From Pseudomonadales bacterium (lineage in GTDB: Bacteria; Pseudomonadota; Gammaproteobacteria; Pseudomonadales; Azotimanducaceae), in the NCBI GenBank assembly GCA_028281005.1, contig JANQKS010000044.1, positions 17,943 through 81,942 of the forward strand: 64,000 nucleotides of DNA. Reading direction: 5' to 3'. The translations under genes and the position numbers were made by a program. Positions 28,536-39,816 of the stretch are shown here, in pieces (position 1 is the first letter of the stretch; every line of letters starts with the position of its first letter). Under the pieces are notes generated by a model. The model searched no databases, was not told where the DNA came from, and saw only the letters and a program-made list of their open reading frames with translations.

Positions 28536-29654
28536 ATGAAGTACACACATACAAAATTGGTCCAAATCATCACGCTGCCGTGGTTGCTGTTGTTCGGCAC
28601 AGGCGCATGTGCAGACAACCCACAACCCTTACAGGTACCCGAAGGGTTTCGCATCGACACGCTGAATTTCTCGGTGCCCAACGCGCGTCAAATGGCGCTC
28701 ACCGAAAATGGCACCTTAATCGTCGGGACGCGGCGGGCGGGCAATGTTTACGCGATACCTGGGGCACTTGAGGAACCCGCCCCGGAGGTGATTACGCTGC
28801 TCGACGGTTTACCCATGCCCAGCGGCGTCACCGTGCGTGACGGTGACCTCTACATCGGCGCGCTCAATCGCATCATTAAAGTGCCCGACGTGCAAAACAA
28901 CCTACATGTGGATCCGCCCAGCGTTGAGATCACCAATGCCCTGCCCGACAAATCCCACCACGGCTGGAAATACATCAAGTTTGGACCGGATGGCGCGTTA
29001 TACGTACCCGTTGGCGCCCCATGTAATGTGTGTTTGTCCGAGGATGAACGCTTTGCCACGTTGCTGCGTATGGATGTCAGCGACGGCAGCACCGAGGTCT
29101 GGGCGCACGGTATTCGCAATACGGTCGGGTTTGCGTGGCACCCTGCAGATGGGCGCCTGTGGTTCAGCGACAACGGCCGCGACATGATGGGCGACGATAT
29201 CCCGCCGGAAGAGATAAATGTGATTAATCGGCCCGGCGAACACTTTGGCTACCCGTTTATACACGCCAATGGCATTGCTGACCCGGAGTTTGGTGATCAT
29301 CCCGCGGCGCAAGACAAACAATTCACACCGCCGGTATTGGAAATTCAAGCCCACTCCGCCGCCCTGGGGATGGCTTTTTACGATCACACGCAGTTTGGCG
29401 ACGCGTACCAAAACGCACTCTTTGTGGCGGAACATGGCTCGTGGAACCGCAGTTCAAAAGTCGGCTACCTGGTCAGCGTTGTCCGCGCAGCTGCTGACGG
29501 CACATTAGAGTACGAACATTTTGCAACCGGATGGCTGGTGGGCGAAGACGATTGGGGACGCCCAAACGATGTGCTGGTGGCACCTGACGGAAGTTTGCTG
29601 ATTTCAGACGACAAACAGGGTGTGATCTATCAGGTGAGCCGTCTATCGCGTTAG
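28536..29654 (+). CDS. PQQ-dependent sugar (sorbosone-type) dehydrogenase
   Basis: A 372-aa periplasmic six-bladed propeller enzyme. The start at 28536 gives a signal peptide (KLVQIITLPWLLLFGTGACA). Family segments are VPEGFRIDTLNF, ARQMALTENGTLIVGTR, SHHGWKYIKFGPDGALYVPVG (His expected near PQQ), IRNTVGFAWHP, and FVAEHGSWNRSSKVGY. Enzymes of this group oxidise aldoses or sorbosone using PQQ, passing electrons to the respiratory chain. No PQQ synthesis genes are in the window. Confidence 0.85.
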   Translation: MKYTHTKLVQIITLPWLLLFGTGACADNPQPLQVPEGFRIDTLNFSVPNARQMALTENGTLIVGTRRAGNVYAIPGALEEPAPEVITLLDGLPMPSGVTVRDGDLYIGALNRIIKVPDVQNNLHVDPPSVEITNALPDKSHHGWKYIKFGPDGALYVPVGAPCNVCLSEDERFATLLRMDVSDGSTEVWAHGIRNTVGFAWHPADGRLWFSDNGRDMMGDDIPPEEINVINRPGEHFGYPFIHANGIADPEFGDHPAAQDKQFTPPVLEIQAHSAALGMAFYDHTQFGDAYQNALFVAEHGSWNRSSKVGYLVSVVRAAADGTLEYEHFATGWLVGEDDWGRPNDVLVAPDGSLLISDDKQGVIYQVSRLSR

Positions 29655-29668
29655 CCGCATGGCTAACG
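29649..29668. terminator. Short bidirectional hairpin between convergent genes
   Basis: CGTTAGCC at 29649-29656 pairs with GGCTAACG at 29661-29668 across a GCAT loop. The stem contains both TAG stop codons of the converging genes. There is no T-tract, so terminator activity is only possible; it may be a compact bidirectional stop signal. Confidence 0.4.
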
Positions 29669-30829
29669 CAGCGAGGCGCCCAGCAGTTCCCGCGCGATAA
29701 TATGGCGTTGGACCTCCGACGGACCTTCGCCGATGCGGCGGATACGCATCTCCCGGAACCAGCGTTCAAAGGGCAGGTCTTTGGCGACGCCTAAGCCACC
29801 GAACATCTGCATGCAGCGGTCCACAACGCGCCCGCCCGCTTCGGTGGCCACCAACTTGGCCATGGCCGCTTCCTTGCGAAACGGCTCACCGCGGTCTGCC
29901 TTGGCCGCCGCTTCCAAGGTGATCCAAGTGGATTGTTTAATATCAATTTCATTGTCCACCAACATCCACTGTATGGCTTGGCGGGTGGACAGCGGTGCAC
30001 CAAACGTCTCGCGTTGCGGCACGTAGTCAAGTGCCATTTCTTGTGCCTTGATGGCAACCCCAATACACCCCGCAGCATAAGGAATGCGCTGCCGGGTTAG
30101 CCGGTCGTTGGCGATGGCAAAGCCGCGGTTGACCTCACCCAAAATGTTCCGCGCCGATACGCGCATGTCTTCAAACTGCAGCTCAGTGGCGTACCGCGCT
30201 GAGCGCAACGTATGCACCACGCGCCGCACATGAAAGCCGGGGGTATCGGTATCGACGATGAAACAGGTCACCCCATTGCGCCCTTTGTCGGGATCGGTGC
30301 GCGCAAATACCAAACCATAGTCCGCACGATCCGCACCGCTGATCCACAACTTGCCGCCGTTAATGATCCAATCGTCACCGTCGCGTATCGCCTTGGTCTG
30401 AATGGCCCGTGCCGGATCGGAGCCTCCCGACGGTTCAGACAAGCCAAAAAAGCCGCTCTTCTCTCCACGCAGCGTGGGATATAGGTAGCGCTCTTTTTGG
30501 TCTTCTGTCGCTTCAAACAACTGTGCTAACCCGGCGCCGCCGAAGGTCCCGTAGCAGGGTACGTATAGACCCGCCCGGTGCTGGGACATTTCGATGGCAA
30601 TCAAGGTACGCGTCACTAAGTCGATGTCCGGCCCGCCATAGGCGGGCGGGATGTCCAAGCCGTACAAACCCATGGCCTTGGTTTTTTCAATCAGACGGAT
30701 TTTGTCTTCCGGCTCAAGCTCGTCGGCATCCGGATCAAGGTGCAACTCCAGCGGCAGAATTTCTTCGCGTACAAAGCGGCGCACCATGCCTACCACCATG
30801 TCTTGCTCGGCTGTGAGATTTAAGTCCAT
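29663..30829 (-). CDS. Acyl-CoA dehydrogenase
   Basis: A 388-aa single-chain acyl-CoA dehydrogenase oxidising acyl-CoA to 2-enoyl-CoA with FAD. It has FGLSEPSGGSDP (FAD/substrate strand), LTRQRIPYAAGCIG, and the C-terminal MFGGLGVAKDLPFERW followed by IGEGPSEVQR, which holds the catalytic Glu. Its start overlaps the stop of the upstream small gene by one base (TGATG), so it is coupled to the four-gene unit that starts at 33941. Confidence 0.93.
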   Translation of the reverse strand: MDLNLTAEQDMVVGMVRRFVREEILPLELHLDPDADELEPEDKIRLIEKTKAMGLYGLDIPPAYGGPDIDLVTRTLIAIEMSQHRAGLYVPCYGTFGGAGLAQLFEATEDQKERYLYPTLRGEKSGFFGLSEPSGGSDPARAIQTKAIRDGDDWIINGGKLWISGADRADYGLVFARTDPDKGRNGVTCFIVDTDTPGFHVRRVVHTLRSARYATELQFEDMRVSARNILGEVNRGFAIANDRLTRQRIPYAAGCIGVAIKAQEMALDYVPQRETFGAPLSTRQAIQWMLVDNEIDIKQSTWITLEAAAKADRGEPFRKEAAMAKLVATEAGGRVVDRCMQMFGGLGVAKDLPFERWFREMRIRRIGEGPSEVQRHIIARELLGASLR

Positions 30830-31158
30830 CAGGCGGGACTCAGCTTGCCAAGATTTGCAGGGAGGCCGGCATGCGCCGGCGGTAGCCGACCGAAGTCTGC
30901 CTGGTAAACCATGAGCAACTCCCGGTAACGGGTATGATAAGCGGTGCTAACCTCAAAGCGGACCTGAGTAGCGCCGGCAACCTGCTGCAACGCATGCGTC
31001 ACCGTACCTTTCAAACCATACAAGCTGTCGCCACCCGCGTAGCCAATGTAGAGCACTTCACCCTCATCGTTCGCCAGTTCAAACACTCCCAGATTCCCAC
31101 GCAGGCGGGTTAACGCTTCCGCTGCGTCTATCCAAGGTTTGGTCAGGCGTATGGCCAC
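30829..31158 (-). CDS. Small GIY-YIG-like protein
   Basis: A 109-aa protein. LGVFELANDEGEVLYIGYAG followed by a basic/hydrophobic helix resembles the GIY-YIG nuclease start (G-V-Y then Y-I-G). However, the catalytic Arg and Glu positions are not clear to me, and the protein is short. It sits between a TPP enzyme and an acyl-CoA dehydrogenase, with one-base overlap to the latter and a 9-nt gap from the former. It could be a small unknown domain with GIY-YIG-like topology rather than a nuclease. Confidence 0.5.
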   Translation of the reverse strand: MAIRLTKPWIDAAEALTRLRGNLGVFELANDEGEVLYIGYAGGDSLYGLKGTVTHALQQVAGATQVRFEVSTAYHTRYRELLMVYQADFGRLPPAHAGLPANLGKLSPA

Positions 31159-31167
31159 GGCGTTGCT

Positions 31168-32820
31168 TTATTGTTTAACGTCAACCTCAACCTTTTTCTT
31201 CGGCATCACCGATATCTCCATGGGCGCAAAGTGCTCCATGTCGACATCAATGAGATAAGGACCCTCCGCCGCCATCGCGGTGTCCAAGGCAGCTTCAAAC
31301 TCAGCCACGCTTTGTACACGCTCCGCCGGCACCCCCATGCTGTGTGCCATCTGGGCAAACGCCACTTTACCCAGATCGGTTTCATTCACCCGTCCGAAGC
31401 GGGTGGACTGCAGCCATCGCAATACACCATATCCCGAGTCATTGAATACACAGATCACCAGCGGTACTTGATATTGGGCCGCTGTGGCCAGCTCCGTGGC
31501 GTGAAACATAAAGCCGCCGTCACCATGCACAACCACACTCTTTTTACCGGTTGCGATGGCAGCCCCCACGGCCATGGGAAACCCTGGGCCTATGGCGCCT
31601 GAGGTAGGATTCATCGATGTGCGTGGAGTGAGGATGGGGAATTGTTGATTCCCCCAGTTATAGGCAGAGATGGTTTGATCCCGAATGAACAAACCATCCC
31701 TGGGCAGCTTGGCGCGGATGGTGTCCATAACTTGGGGCCAATCATCTCCCAAGCGCGCACGCATGGCTTGACGCACACCATCCCGCGCCTCCCAGATGGT
31801 TTGATTAAATTGCCCATCGTTGGCTTGTAGATCCGCAAGGTGAGTATTGATTGAAGTAAGCGCAGCCTTGGCGTCGGCCAAGATACCCAGATGCGCTTTG
31901 TGTGTACGGCCTATCATGTTGCCGTCGATGTCGATCTGAATCATCTGTCCAGGCGGCGTCTGCGCCTGAAACTGCCCGTCCACCCCCACGGCAAACTTAG
32001 TACCGATGGCGATGGTCAGGTCCGCACTTTGTATGGCGTTGTAGATACCCGCGCTGTTGTAGTAGTTGCCGACGCACAGTTCGTCGTCTTCCGGGATGAC
32101 GCCACGACCATCCACGGTGGTCAACACCGGGCAATCCAGTTGCCGCGCCAATGCCTGCAACTCCGCGGATGCCTCAGCGGCGATCACCCCGCCGCCGGCG
32201 ACGATGATGCGCCGGCTGCTCTGTTTGATCATCTCCAGGGCTTGATCAATTTTGTCTTCGTCCGGCAGAAACTCACTCTTGGGTAGGCTGAAGGTCATCG
32301 GCTCGGCTTCGGCGTACTGCAGATCGATGGGGATCTCCAACGCACCAGATGCACCCCGCCCGGTAAACATGTCACTTACCACCGCCGCGAGGCCCGATCC
32401 CAGCTGGGAGATATGCCGCGGACTTTCTACCCGCCGACACACGGCAGCCAACATCGGCACCTGCTTCTCAGCTTCATGCACATAGGCCAGCCCTTTGCCG
32501 TAAAACCCGGTTTCTGCCTGCCCGGTGATCACCAACACCCGGGATGAGCCGTACTGCGCTTCGTAAAGACCGGTGACCGTGTTTGAAGTACCTGGGCCGG
32601 TGGAAGCGATCATCACGCCCATCTTTCCGGTAGCGCGGGCGTAGCCATCCGCCGCGTGTGTGCCGGCTTGTTCGTGTCGAACGTCGATGATCTGAGTTTT
32701 TCCCAGGCGGTTGATGGCATCCATGATGGGCATGTTATGAATGCTGACAATGCCAAAGACATGTTCGACCCCGAGTTGGGCTAAAGCATCCGCAATTAAG
32801 TCTGCACCGGTGTAACTCAT
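31168..32820 (-). CDS. Thiamine-diphosphate-dependent enzyme (acetolactate synthase/decarboxylase family)
   Basis: A 550-aa ThDP enzyme with the three-domain layout: PYR domain with catalytic Glu50 (RHEQAGTHAADGYAR), central domain, and PP domain with the GDGGFMFHATELATAAQ...NDSGYG cofactor motif (about 430-462). It resembles acetolactate synthase large subunits, but no regulatory subunit is nearby and it sits in a catabolic operon. A decarboxylase or carboligase acting on a 2-keto acid or CoA ester is therefore more likely. The start at 32820 overlaps the amidohydrolase stop (ATGA); the ORF continues 54 codons upstream without support. Confidence 0.85.
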   Translation of the reverse strand: MSYTGADLIADALAQLGVEHVFGIVSIHNMPIMDAINRLGKTQIIDVRHEQAGTHAADGYARATGKMGVMIASTGPGTSNTVTGLYEAQYGSSRVLVITGQAETGFYGKGLAYVHEAEKQVPMLAAVCRRVESPRHISQLGSGLAAVVSDMFTGRGASGALEIPIDLQYAEAEPMTFSLPKSEFLPDEDKIDQALEMIKQSSRRIIVAGGGVIAAEASAELQALARQLDCPVLTTVDGRGVIPEDDELCVGNYYNSAGIYNAIQSADLTIAIGTKFAVGVDGQFQAQTPPGQMIQIDIDGNMIGRTHKAHLGILADAKAALTSINTHLADLQANDGQFNQTIWEARDGVRQAMRARLGDDWPQVMDTIRAKLPRDGLFIRDQTISAYNWGNQQFPILTPRTSMNPTSGAIGPGFPMAVGAAIATGKKSVVVHGDGGFMFHATELATAAQYQVPLVICVFNDSGYGVLRWLQSTRFGRVNETDLGKVAFAQMAHSMGVPAERVQSVAEFEAALDTAMAAEGPYLIDVDMEHFAPMEISVMPKKKVEVDVKQ

Positions 32821-33941
32821 ACCGCGGCCTGCAAAGTGGATAAATCTATGTTGTAGAGATCCGCCACATTGCCGCACAAAATGGCGTGACGCTGCTCCGC
32901 GCTGAGCTGTTGGGTGTGCTGCGCCAGCATGTCCTGGGACCAGGGCCAGGTGGAATCGCTGTGGGGGAAGTCGTTCGCCCACATCAGATGGCGCCAGTTC
33001 ATGTCGTTAGCCATCCGAAACGCCACCCAATCGTCTTGAAAGGTGGAATAGATGTTCTCGGCGAAATACTCCGACGGCATCTTCGACAAAGTAGTGCCCG
33101 GCGCCAACCAGTTGCGATGGCGTTTATACGCATGATCCATGCGGTACATATAGTGCGGGATCCAACCGGCGTCGGCTTCCACGCAGACAATTTTCAACTC
33201 CGGGTAACGCTCAAACACACCGCCAAAAATCAGCGTACCCATGATGTCTTGGTTACCGCGAATAATGGACAAAAAAGTGTTGATGCGCGGGCCGCGGGTA
33301 TGGGCGTTTTTCATCGTCAAAATATGGAACGACAGTGGCAGATCCATATCGATGGCCGCTTCCCACAGCGGGTTATAGATCTCTGAGTCGTAGTCTTCTT
33401 CGGCCGGTTCGCCCGGCATCATCACACCACGCAAGCCCAGCGCTTTGATGGCCTGAAAATCCGCAATCCCTTCCGCGGGTGAACGCATGGCCGTCTGACC
33501 ACAGCCGAGCAAACGCGCCGGATTGGATTCGCAATACTCGGCGATCCAGCGATTGTAGGCGTCGAAACAGGCTTTCTTGTAATCAAAATCCGGGTGGTTA
33601 CACAACATCATGCCCACTGTCGGATAGATGACTTCCGCCGCCACACCGTCTTGGTCCTGCTCGCCAATGCGCGCGGCTGGGTCCCAACCACCACGATGCA
33701 ACTCCTCGAAACGAACGCCGCTTTCGGTCAGCTCCTCAGCTGGCTTGCCGGCAGCTGCGACCAGGCCCATAGCAATCGGGCGCGGCATACCGTCGATCAC
33801 AAACAGATCACCTTTGTCGCCGCCGTCGATCATCTTCGGCGCTTTGTCGCGCCACTTGGTGTCGATATATTTGCTGTAGGTATCGGGATGTTCGGTGATA
33901 TGCGAATCAGCCGAGATCACCGGATAGTCTGCGATGGCCAT
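32817..33941 (-). CDS. Amidohydrolase-2 family metal-dependent hydrolase/decarboxylase
   Basis: A 374-aa TIM-barrel protein of the amidohydrolase-2 (ACMSD-like) family. It has SADSHITEHPD (in place of D-x-H-x-H at strand 1), LSFHIL (strand-5 His), a further barrel strand KIVCVEADAGWIPHYMYRMD, and the late FPHSDSTWPWS (strand-8 Asp). Members hydrolyse or decarboxylate ring-derived acids. AAGGGGAGG lies six bases before the ATG at 33941, which decides this start. It is the first gene of a four-gene operon with the ThDP enzyme, small GIY-YIG-like protein and acyl-CoA dehydrogenase. Confidence 0.88.
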   Translation of the reverse strand: MAIADYPVISADSHITEHPDTYSKYIDTKWRDKAPKMIDGGDKGDLFVIDGMPRPIAMGLVAAAGKPAEELTESGVRFEELHRGGWDPAARIGEQDQDGVAAEVIYPTVGMMLCNHPDFDYKKACFDAYNRWIAEYCESNPARLLGCGQTAMRSPAEGIADFQAIKALGLRGVMMPGEPAEEDYDSEIYNPLWEAAIDMDLPLSFHILTMKNAHTRGPRINTFLSIIRGNQDIMGTLIFGGVFERYPELKIVCVEADAGWIPHYMYRMDHAYKRHRNWLAPGTTLSKMPSEYFAENIYSTFQDDWVAFRMANDMNWRHLMWANDFPHSDSTWPWSQDMLAQHTQQLSAEQRHAILCGNVADLYNIDLSTLQAAV

Positions 33942-34018
33942 GGTTCCTCCCCTTAAGTTTTGCAAATGACTATCAGGAGGTTCACTGCGAGTGTCAAGGT
34001 GGATGTGGTGAGTCGGTC

Positions 34019-34219
34019 GAGGACAAGGCTAAGCCAGTGGTTTGCAAAACCGTCGCAGGCGTTGTTGCCCTGACGGTGGCTGCGGAACTCGACCATTTTT
34101 TCGCTACGCGAAAAAATTGGGACTCACACAATCCTCGCCCCCGCTGCGCGGTCCCCGTCAGGGCAACAACACCTAAACGCTCCTAATCATTTGCAAACCA
34201 CTGGCTTAGCCTTGTCCTC
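34019..34219. repeat. Nested long palindrome
   Basis: The 304-nt gap between the amidohydrolase start and the broken NTF2-like gene holds a multi-level inverted repeat. The outer arms, 34019-34048 and 34190-34219, are perfect over 30 nt. Inner arms at 34061-34076 and 34155-34170 pair perfectly over 16 nt (20 nt with one mismatch). An innermost hairpin has ATTTTTTCGC paired with GCGAAAAAAT around TAC (34095-34117). It is not related in sequence to the three-copy element, but shares the design of long perfect arms placed just after a stop codon. Confidence 0.85.
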
Positions 34220-34245
34220 TAGAGCGTCAACAACACGTGCCTGCC

Positions 34246-34505
34246 TTATCCTTGCAACGCTTTCAGCAGGCCTCTCGCCGCATAACTGTCAACATACTCA
34301 CGCAGGGCTACAACCTGCTCGTCCACCACATCACCCACCACACAGGCATGTAGATTAAGCGCAGCACCGTCCGGCAAGGTGCCGCAAACGCGATGTTCTT
34401 CAACAAAACCGCTATCCGTGCTGCGGCACACACTCCATCAACAGCGGCAGGGTCGTCGTGTTGCACACCATCAAACAGCTGCCTGCACAAGTCAGCATGC
34501 GTCAT
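34246..34505 (-). pseudogene. Degraded NTF2/SnoaL-like gene
   Basis: The start (ATG at 34505, with AAGGAG upstream) opens MTHADLCRQLFDGVQHDDPA, a typical SnoaL-like N-terminus. From about residue 26 this frame loses sense. In another frame the sequence continues STDSGFVEEHRVCGTLPDG and ends AARGLLKALQG before a stop at 34246, the expected C-terminal half. About 40 codons of the middle appear to be missing and the frame changes at the junction near 34425-34430. The gene is therefore non-functional; its former role is unknown. Confidence 0.72.
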
Positions 34506-34602
34506 TGTGTGTACACTCCTTGAATAACCCACCTAAACCCGCAGTTCACCCTGTTATGAACAGTGTTATAAGCGACGACGGTCACCAGCAAGGAGCTAAA
34601 CC

Positions 34603-37284
<2,682 letters not shown>

Positions 37285-37316
37285 CTGCAAGCTGCGGAGC
37301 TGCTAGTGGGCCTTGG

Positions 37317-37346
37317 TTGACAGTACCAACCTCAACCATAAATACT
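37317..37346 (+). promoter_or_regulatory. Sigma-70-type promoter candidate for the LLM oxidoreductase
   Basis: TTGACA at 37317-37322 is a perfect -35 hexamer; AATACT at 37341-37346 follows after 18 nt as a reasonable -10. The site lies in the 93-nt gap after acnA and 32 nt before the ATG at 37378. Confidence 0.5.
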
Positions 37347-37377
37347 CTAGCTGGTTCGATTGGGAAGAGGGACACAC

Positions 37378-38613
37378 ATGAAATTTGGCATTTTTTACGA
37401 ACATCAGCTGCCGCGTGATTGGGATGAGTTTAGCGAACATCAGCTGATTCAAAACTCATTGGCCCAAGTGGAGTTGGCCGACCAGCTGGGATATGACTAC
37501 GCTTGGGAGGTGGAACACCACTTTATGGAGGAATATTCACATTCCTCCGCGCCGGAAGTGTTTCTGGCCGCCGCCAGTCAGCGCACGCAGAACATCCGCC
37601 TAGGTCACGGCATTATTCAACTCACCACCAACCACCCGGCCCGCGTCGCGGAACGGGTCGCCACCCTCGACTTGGTGTCTAACGGCCGAGTTGAGATGGG
37701 TTTAGGTGAAGGATCATCCGTCACGGAGCTGCACCCCTTTAACCTTAAATTCCGCGACAAACGCGACATCTGGGAAGACGCCGTACGCTGTACCCTACCG
37801 ATGATGTATAACCACGGTTGGGAATATGATGGGGAGTATTTTCATTTTCCCAAACGCGCGGTGTTGCCCAAACCCCTGCAAAAACCTCATCCACCGTTGT
37901 GGGTCGCTTGCTCCCAACTGGATACCATTAAATACTCCGCCCACCGTGGTATGGGTGCGCTGTGCTTCAAGTTTGTCAATCTCGCTGCGGCAGAGGCGTG
38001 GGTCAATGCATACTACAACACCTTCCTGCATCACCAGGAGAAGCTCGCCGACTATCAAGCGAATCCCAACATAGCGGTGGTCGGTGGTTTCATGTGCGCA
38101 GAGACAGATGAGGAAGCGTGGGAGAAAGCCGATGGCTGGACCTTCTTCCAATTTGCTCTACAGCTCTACGGCAAGGAAGGCCCGTTTGAGCCGGGCCAGA
38201 TCAATTTCTGGGAACGTTATCAAGAATGGAAACAGACGCCGGAAGGACAACGGCGCAGCGGCAGTGAGTTAATCGGTTCGCCCGACACCATCCGTGAAAG
38301 ACTCAAGGAATTGGAAGACGCCAATGTTGATCAGGTCATCCTGCTCAATCAGGCGGGCAAAAACACCCATCAAGACATTTGTGATTCTTTGGAGTTATTT
38401 GCCAAGGAAGTGATGCCGGAATTTAAAGCCCGTGAAGATGAGCACCAGGCTTGGAAACAAGCGGTGCTCAATGGTGAGCTCGAACTGGAAGACATCGATA
38501 CCGACCCGTTCAATTTTTCCCGCGGACGCGAACCAACGCAGAAATCTACCCGCGAAGCGCGGGACATGGTGGCAGGTACGAGCGGACGTCCCGCCTCGGA
38601 ACGGGTGTCCTGA
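37378..38613 (+). CDS. LLM-class flavin-dependent oxidoreductase
   Basis: A 411-aa luciferase-like monooxygenase (F420 or FMN-type TIM barrel). The family opening MKFGIFYEHQLPRDW is followed by a substrate-side ...EVEHHFMEEYSH segment, RLGHGIIQLTTNHPARVAERVATLD, and GRVEMGLGEGSSVTELHPF. The start at 37378 follows GGGA and gives the family N-terminus. Oxidation of an aldehyde or sulfonate-like substrate is possible; the substrate cannot be read from the sequence. Monocistronic with its own promoter candidate. Confidence 0.88.
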   Translation: MKFGIFYEHQLPRDWDEFSEHQLIQNSLAQVELADQLGYDYAWEVEHHFMEEYSHSSAPEVFLAAASQRTQNIRLGHGIIQLTTNHPARVAERVATLDLVSNGRVEMGLGEGSSVTELHPFNLKFRDKRDIWEDAVRCTLPMMYNHGWEYDGEYFHFPKRAVLPKPLQKPHPPLWVACSQLDTIKYSAHRGMGALCFKFVNLAAAEAWVNAYYNTFLHHQEKLADYQANPNIAVVGGFMCAETDEEAWEKADGWTFFQFALQLYGKEGPFEPGQINFWERYQEWKQTPEGQRRSGSELIGSPDTIRERLKELEDANVDQVILLNQAGKNTHQDICDSLELFAKEVMPEFKAREDEHQAWKQAVLNGELELEDIDTDPFNFSRGREPTQKSTREARDMVAGTSGRPASERVS

Positions 38614-38642
38614 GGCGAATCGTAGCAGCAGCAGTGCCGGTG

Positions 38643-38837
38643 CTAGTGGTGCTTGCGGGCTTTAACTTTGCGCCGCATTAGGCCATAAGCCACCGCGACA
38701 ATAGCAATCGCCGGCAGCAGGTGTAGCGGCTCAAAGCCGTGCAGCAGTCCCGTCAAGGTGCCGTGACCGGGGTGTGCTAGCGCCGCGGCGGGAAGCGCGG
38801 CGAGCGCGGTGGCGAGTGATTTTGTCAGTACCTTCAT
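38643..38837 (-). CDS. Small HupE/UreJ-like membrane protein
   Basis: A 64-aa protein with a signal peptide ending ALAHPGHG, one further hydrophobic helix (LLPAIAIVAVAYGLM) and a basic tail MRRKVKARKHH. The AHPGHG motif after the signal is shared with HupE/UreJ metal-transport proteins often found at the end of urease operons, but this one is far shorter than the roughly 200-aa family. It begins 3 nt after the ureD-ureG fusion on the same strand, so it is probably a leftover or accessory of the same former cluster. Confidence 0.6.
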   Translation of the reverse strand: MKVLTKSLATALAALPAAALAHPGHGTLTGLLHGFEPLHLLPAIAIVAVAYGLMRRKVKARKHH

Positions 38838-38840
38838 CGG

Positions 38841-39500
38841 TTATCCTCCAACATCCATTTGCTGTGATTGGGTGGGGGGCTCATCAAGCAGGCCGTTAGC
38901 CACTATAAAGTCAACCACTTGCTCGATACCCGCACCGGTTTTCAAGTTTGTAAAACAAAACGGGCGTTCTCCCCGCATTCTACCTGCATCTCGGTCCATT
39001 ACCTCAAGTGAAGCGCCCACATGTTCCGCTAGATCGGTTTTGTTGATAATCAACAAATCACTGCGGGTAATCGCAGGTCCACCTTTGCGCGGCACTTTCT
39101 CACCTGCCGCCACATCGATGACGTAGAGCGTGAGGTCCGCCAGCTCCAGACTAAACGTTGCGCTGAGGTTATCACCCCCGCTCTCGACAATCACGAAGTC
39201 TAGTAAGAGAAATTTGGCCGACAATTGATCGATGGCCACCAAATTCATGGACGCGTCTTCCGCCGCCCGCAGATGTTGCTCAACTTCACTGCGCAGACCT
39301 GTAGAGCGGTAAATTTTGTTGGCAGCAGGTGTGGTCAACAATGCCTTGGCACCCGGGGCGACTTCACCGCGCACGACCATTTCATCTTGAGCAGCCATGA
39401 CACCCGGGGGATGGAGTAGATACACATGACAGAGGTCACCCTCAGGGTAGAAGGGTTTTTGTACCCGCAGCGGCCCGCAATGTAGACGCCGGGACAACAT
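38841..39500 (-). pseudogene. In-frame ureD'-'ureG fusion, urease-cluster relic
   Basis: The 219-codon ORF begins like Ure[18 protein letters not shown], then [22 protein letters not shown] and EVEQHLRA (residues about 7-78). It switches at residue 79-81 (near position 39260) to the second half of Ure[49 protein letters not shown] and FTNLKTGAG. The UreG P-loop and first 90 or so residues are missing, as is the rest of UreD. The usual operon order is ureD-ureABC-ureEF-ureG, so a deletion between ureD and ureG is the simplest history. The UreD start also seems lost: TGA lies a few codons upstream. The product cannot be a working GTPase. Confidence 0.85.
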
Positions 39501-39722
39501 CGTACGCGTCTCGTGTCAGCCTGCATTCCTCTGAGGCCTTCACCACCGACCATACCACGGGCCAGTATTTACTGACTCAACCCAAACACTTGGGTGCCGC
39601 ACCCATTGTTCAACAATACGCTCAGCCCCCCGCATGTTCGCTCACATCTGGACATGCGAACCCGCTAATGCACAGATTTGGTGCGCAAGTAGCCCGAATG
39701 GTTGCTAAAACCCGGAGTAAAG

Positions 39723-39739
39723 CTGGCACACCGCTTGCT
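39723..39739 (+). promoter_or_regulatory. Sigma-54 (RpoN) promoter candidate
   Basis: CTGGCACACCGCTTGCT fits the -24/-12 consensus YTGGCACGrNNNTTGCW in both the GG and GC elements with correct spacing. It lies 78 nt before the ATG of the small lipoprotein at 39817, in a 316-nt gap. The rest of the gap shows a weak AAACACTTGGGTG hairpin region, a TTGTTCAACAA palindrome (39607-39617), and no gene that I can support. Confidence 0.55.
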
Positions 39740-39816
39740 TTACAGCGATCACCTGTCGAAACCAAGAGGGGTTTAAAGAGGGGTACTCGACATTTTTGAT
39801 AACTAGGAGTACTTGA

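Noticed and set aside
39590..39799. 69-aa open frame in the gap upstream of the small lipoprotein
   Set aside because: Overlaps the sigma-54 element, lacks a ribosome site and has no recognisable content.
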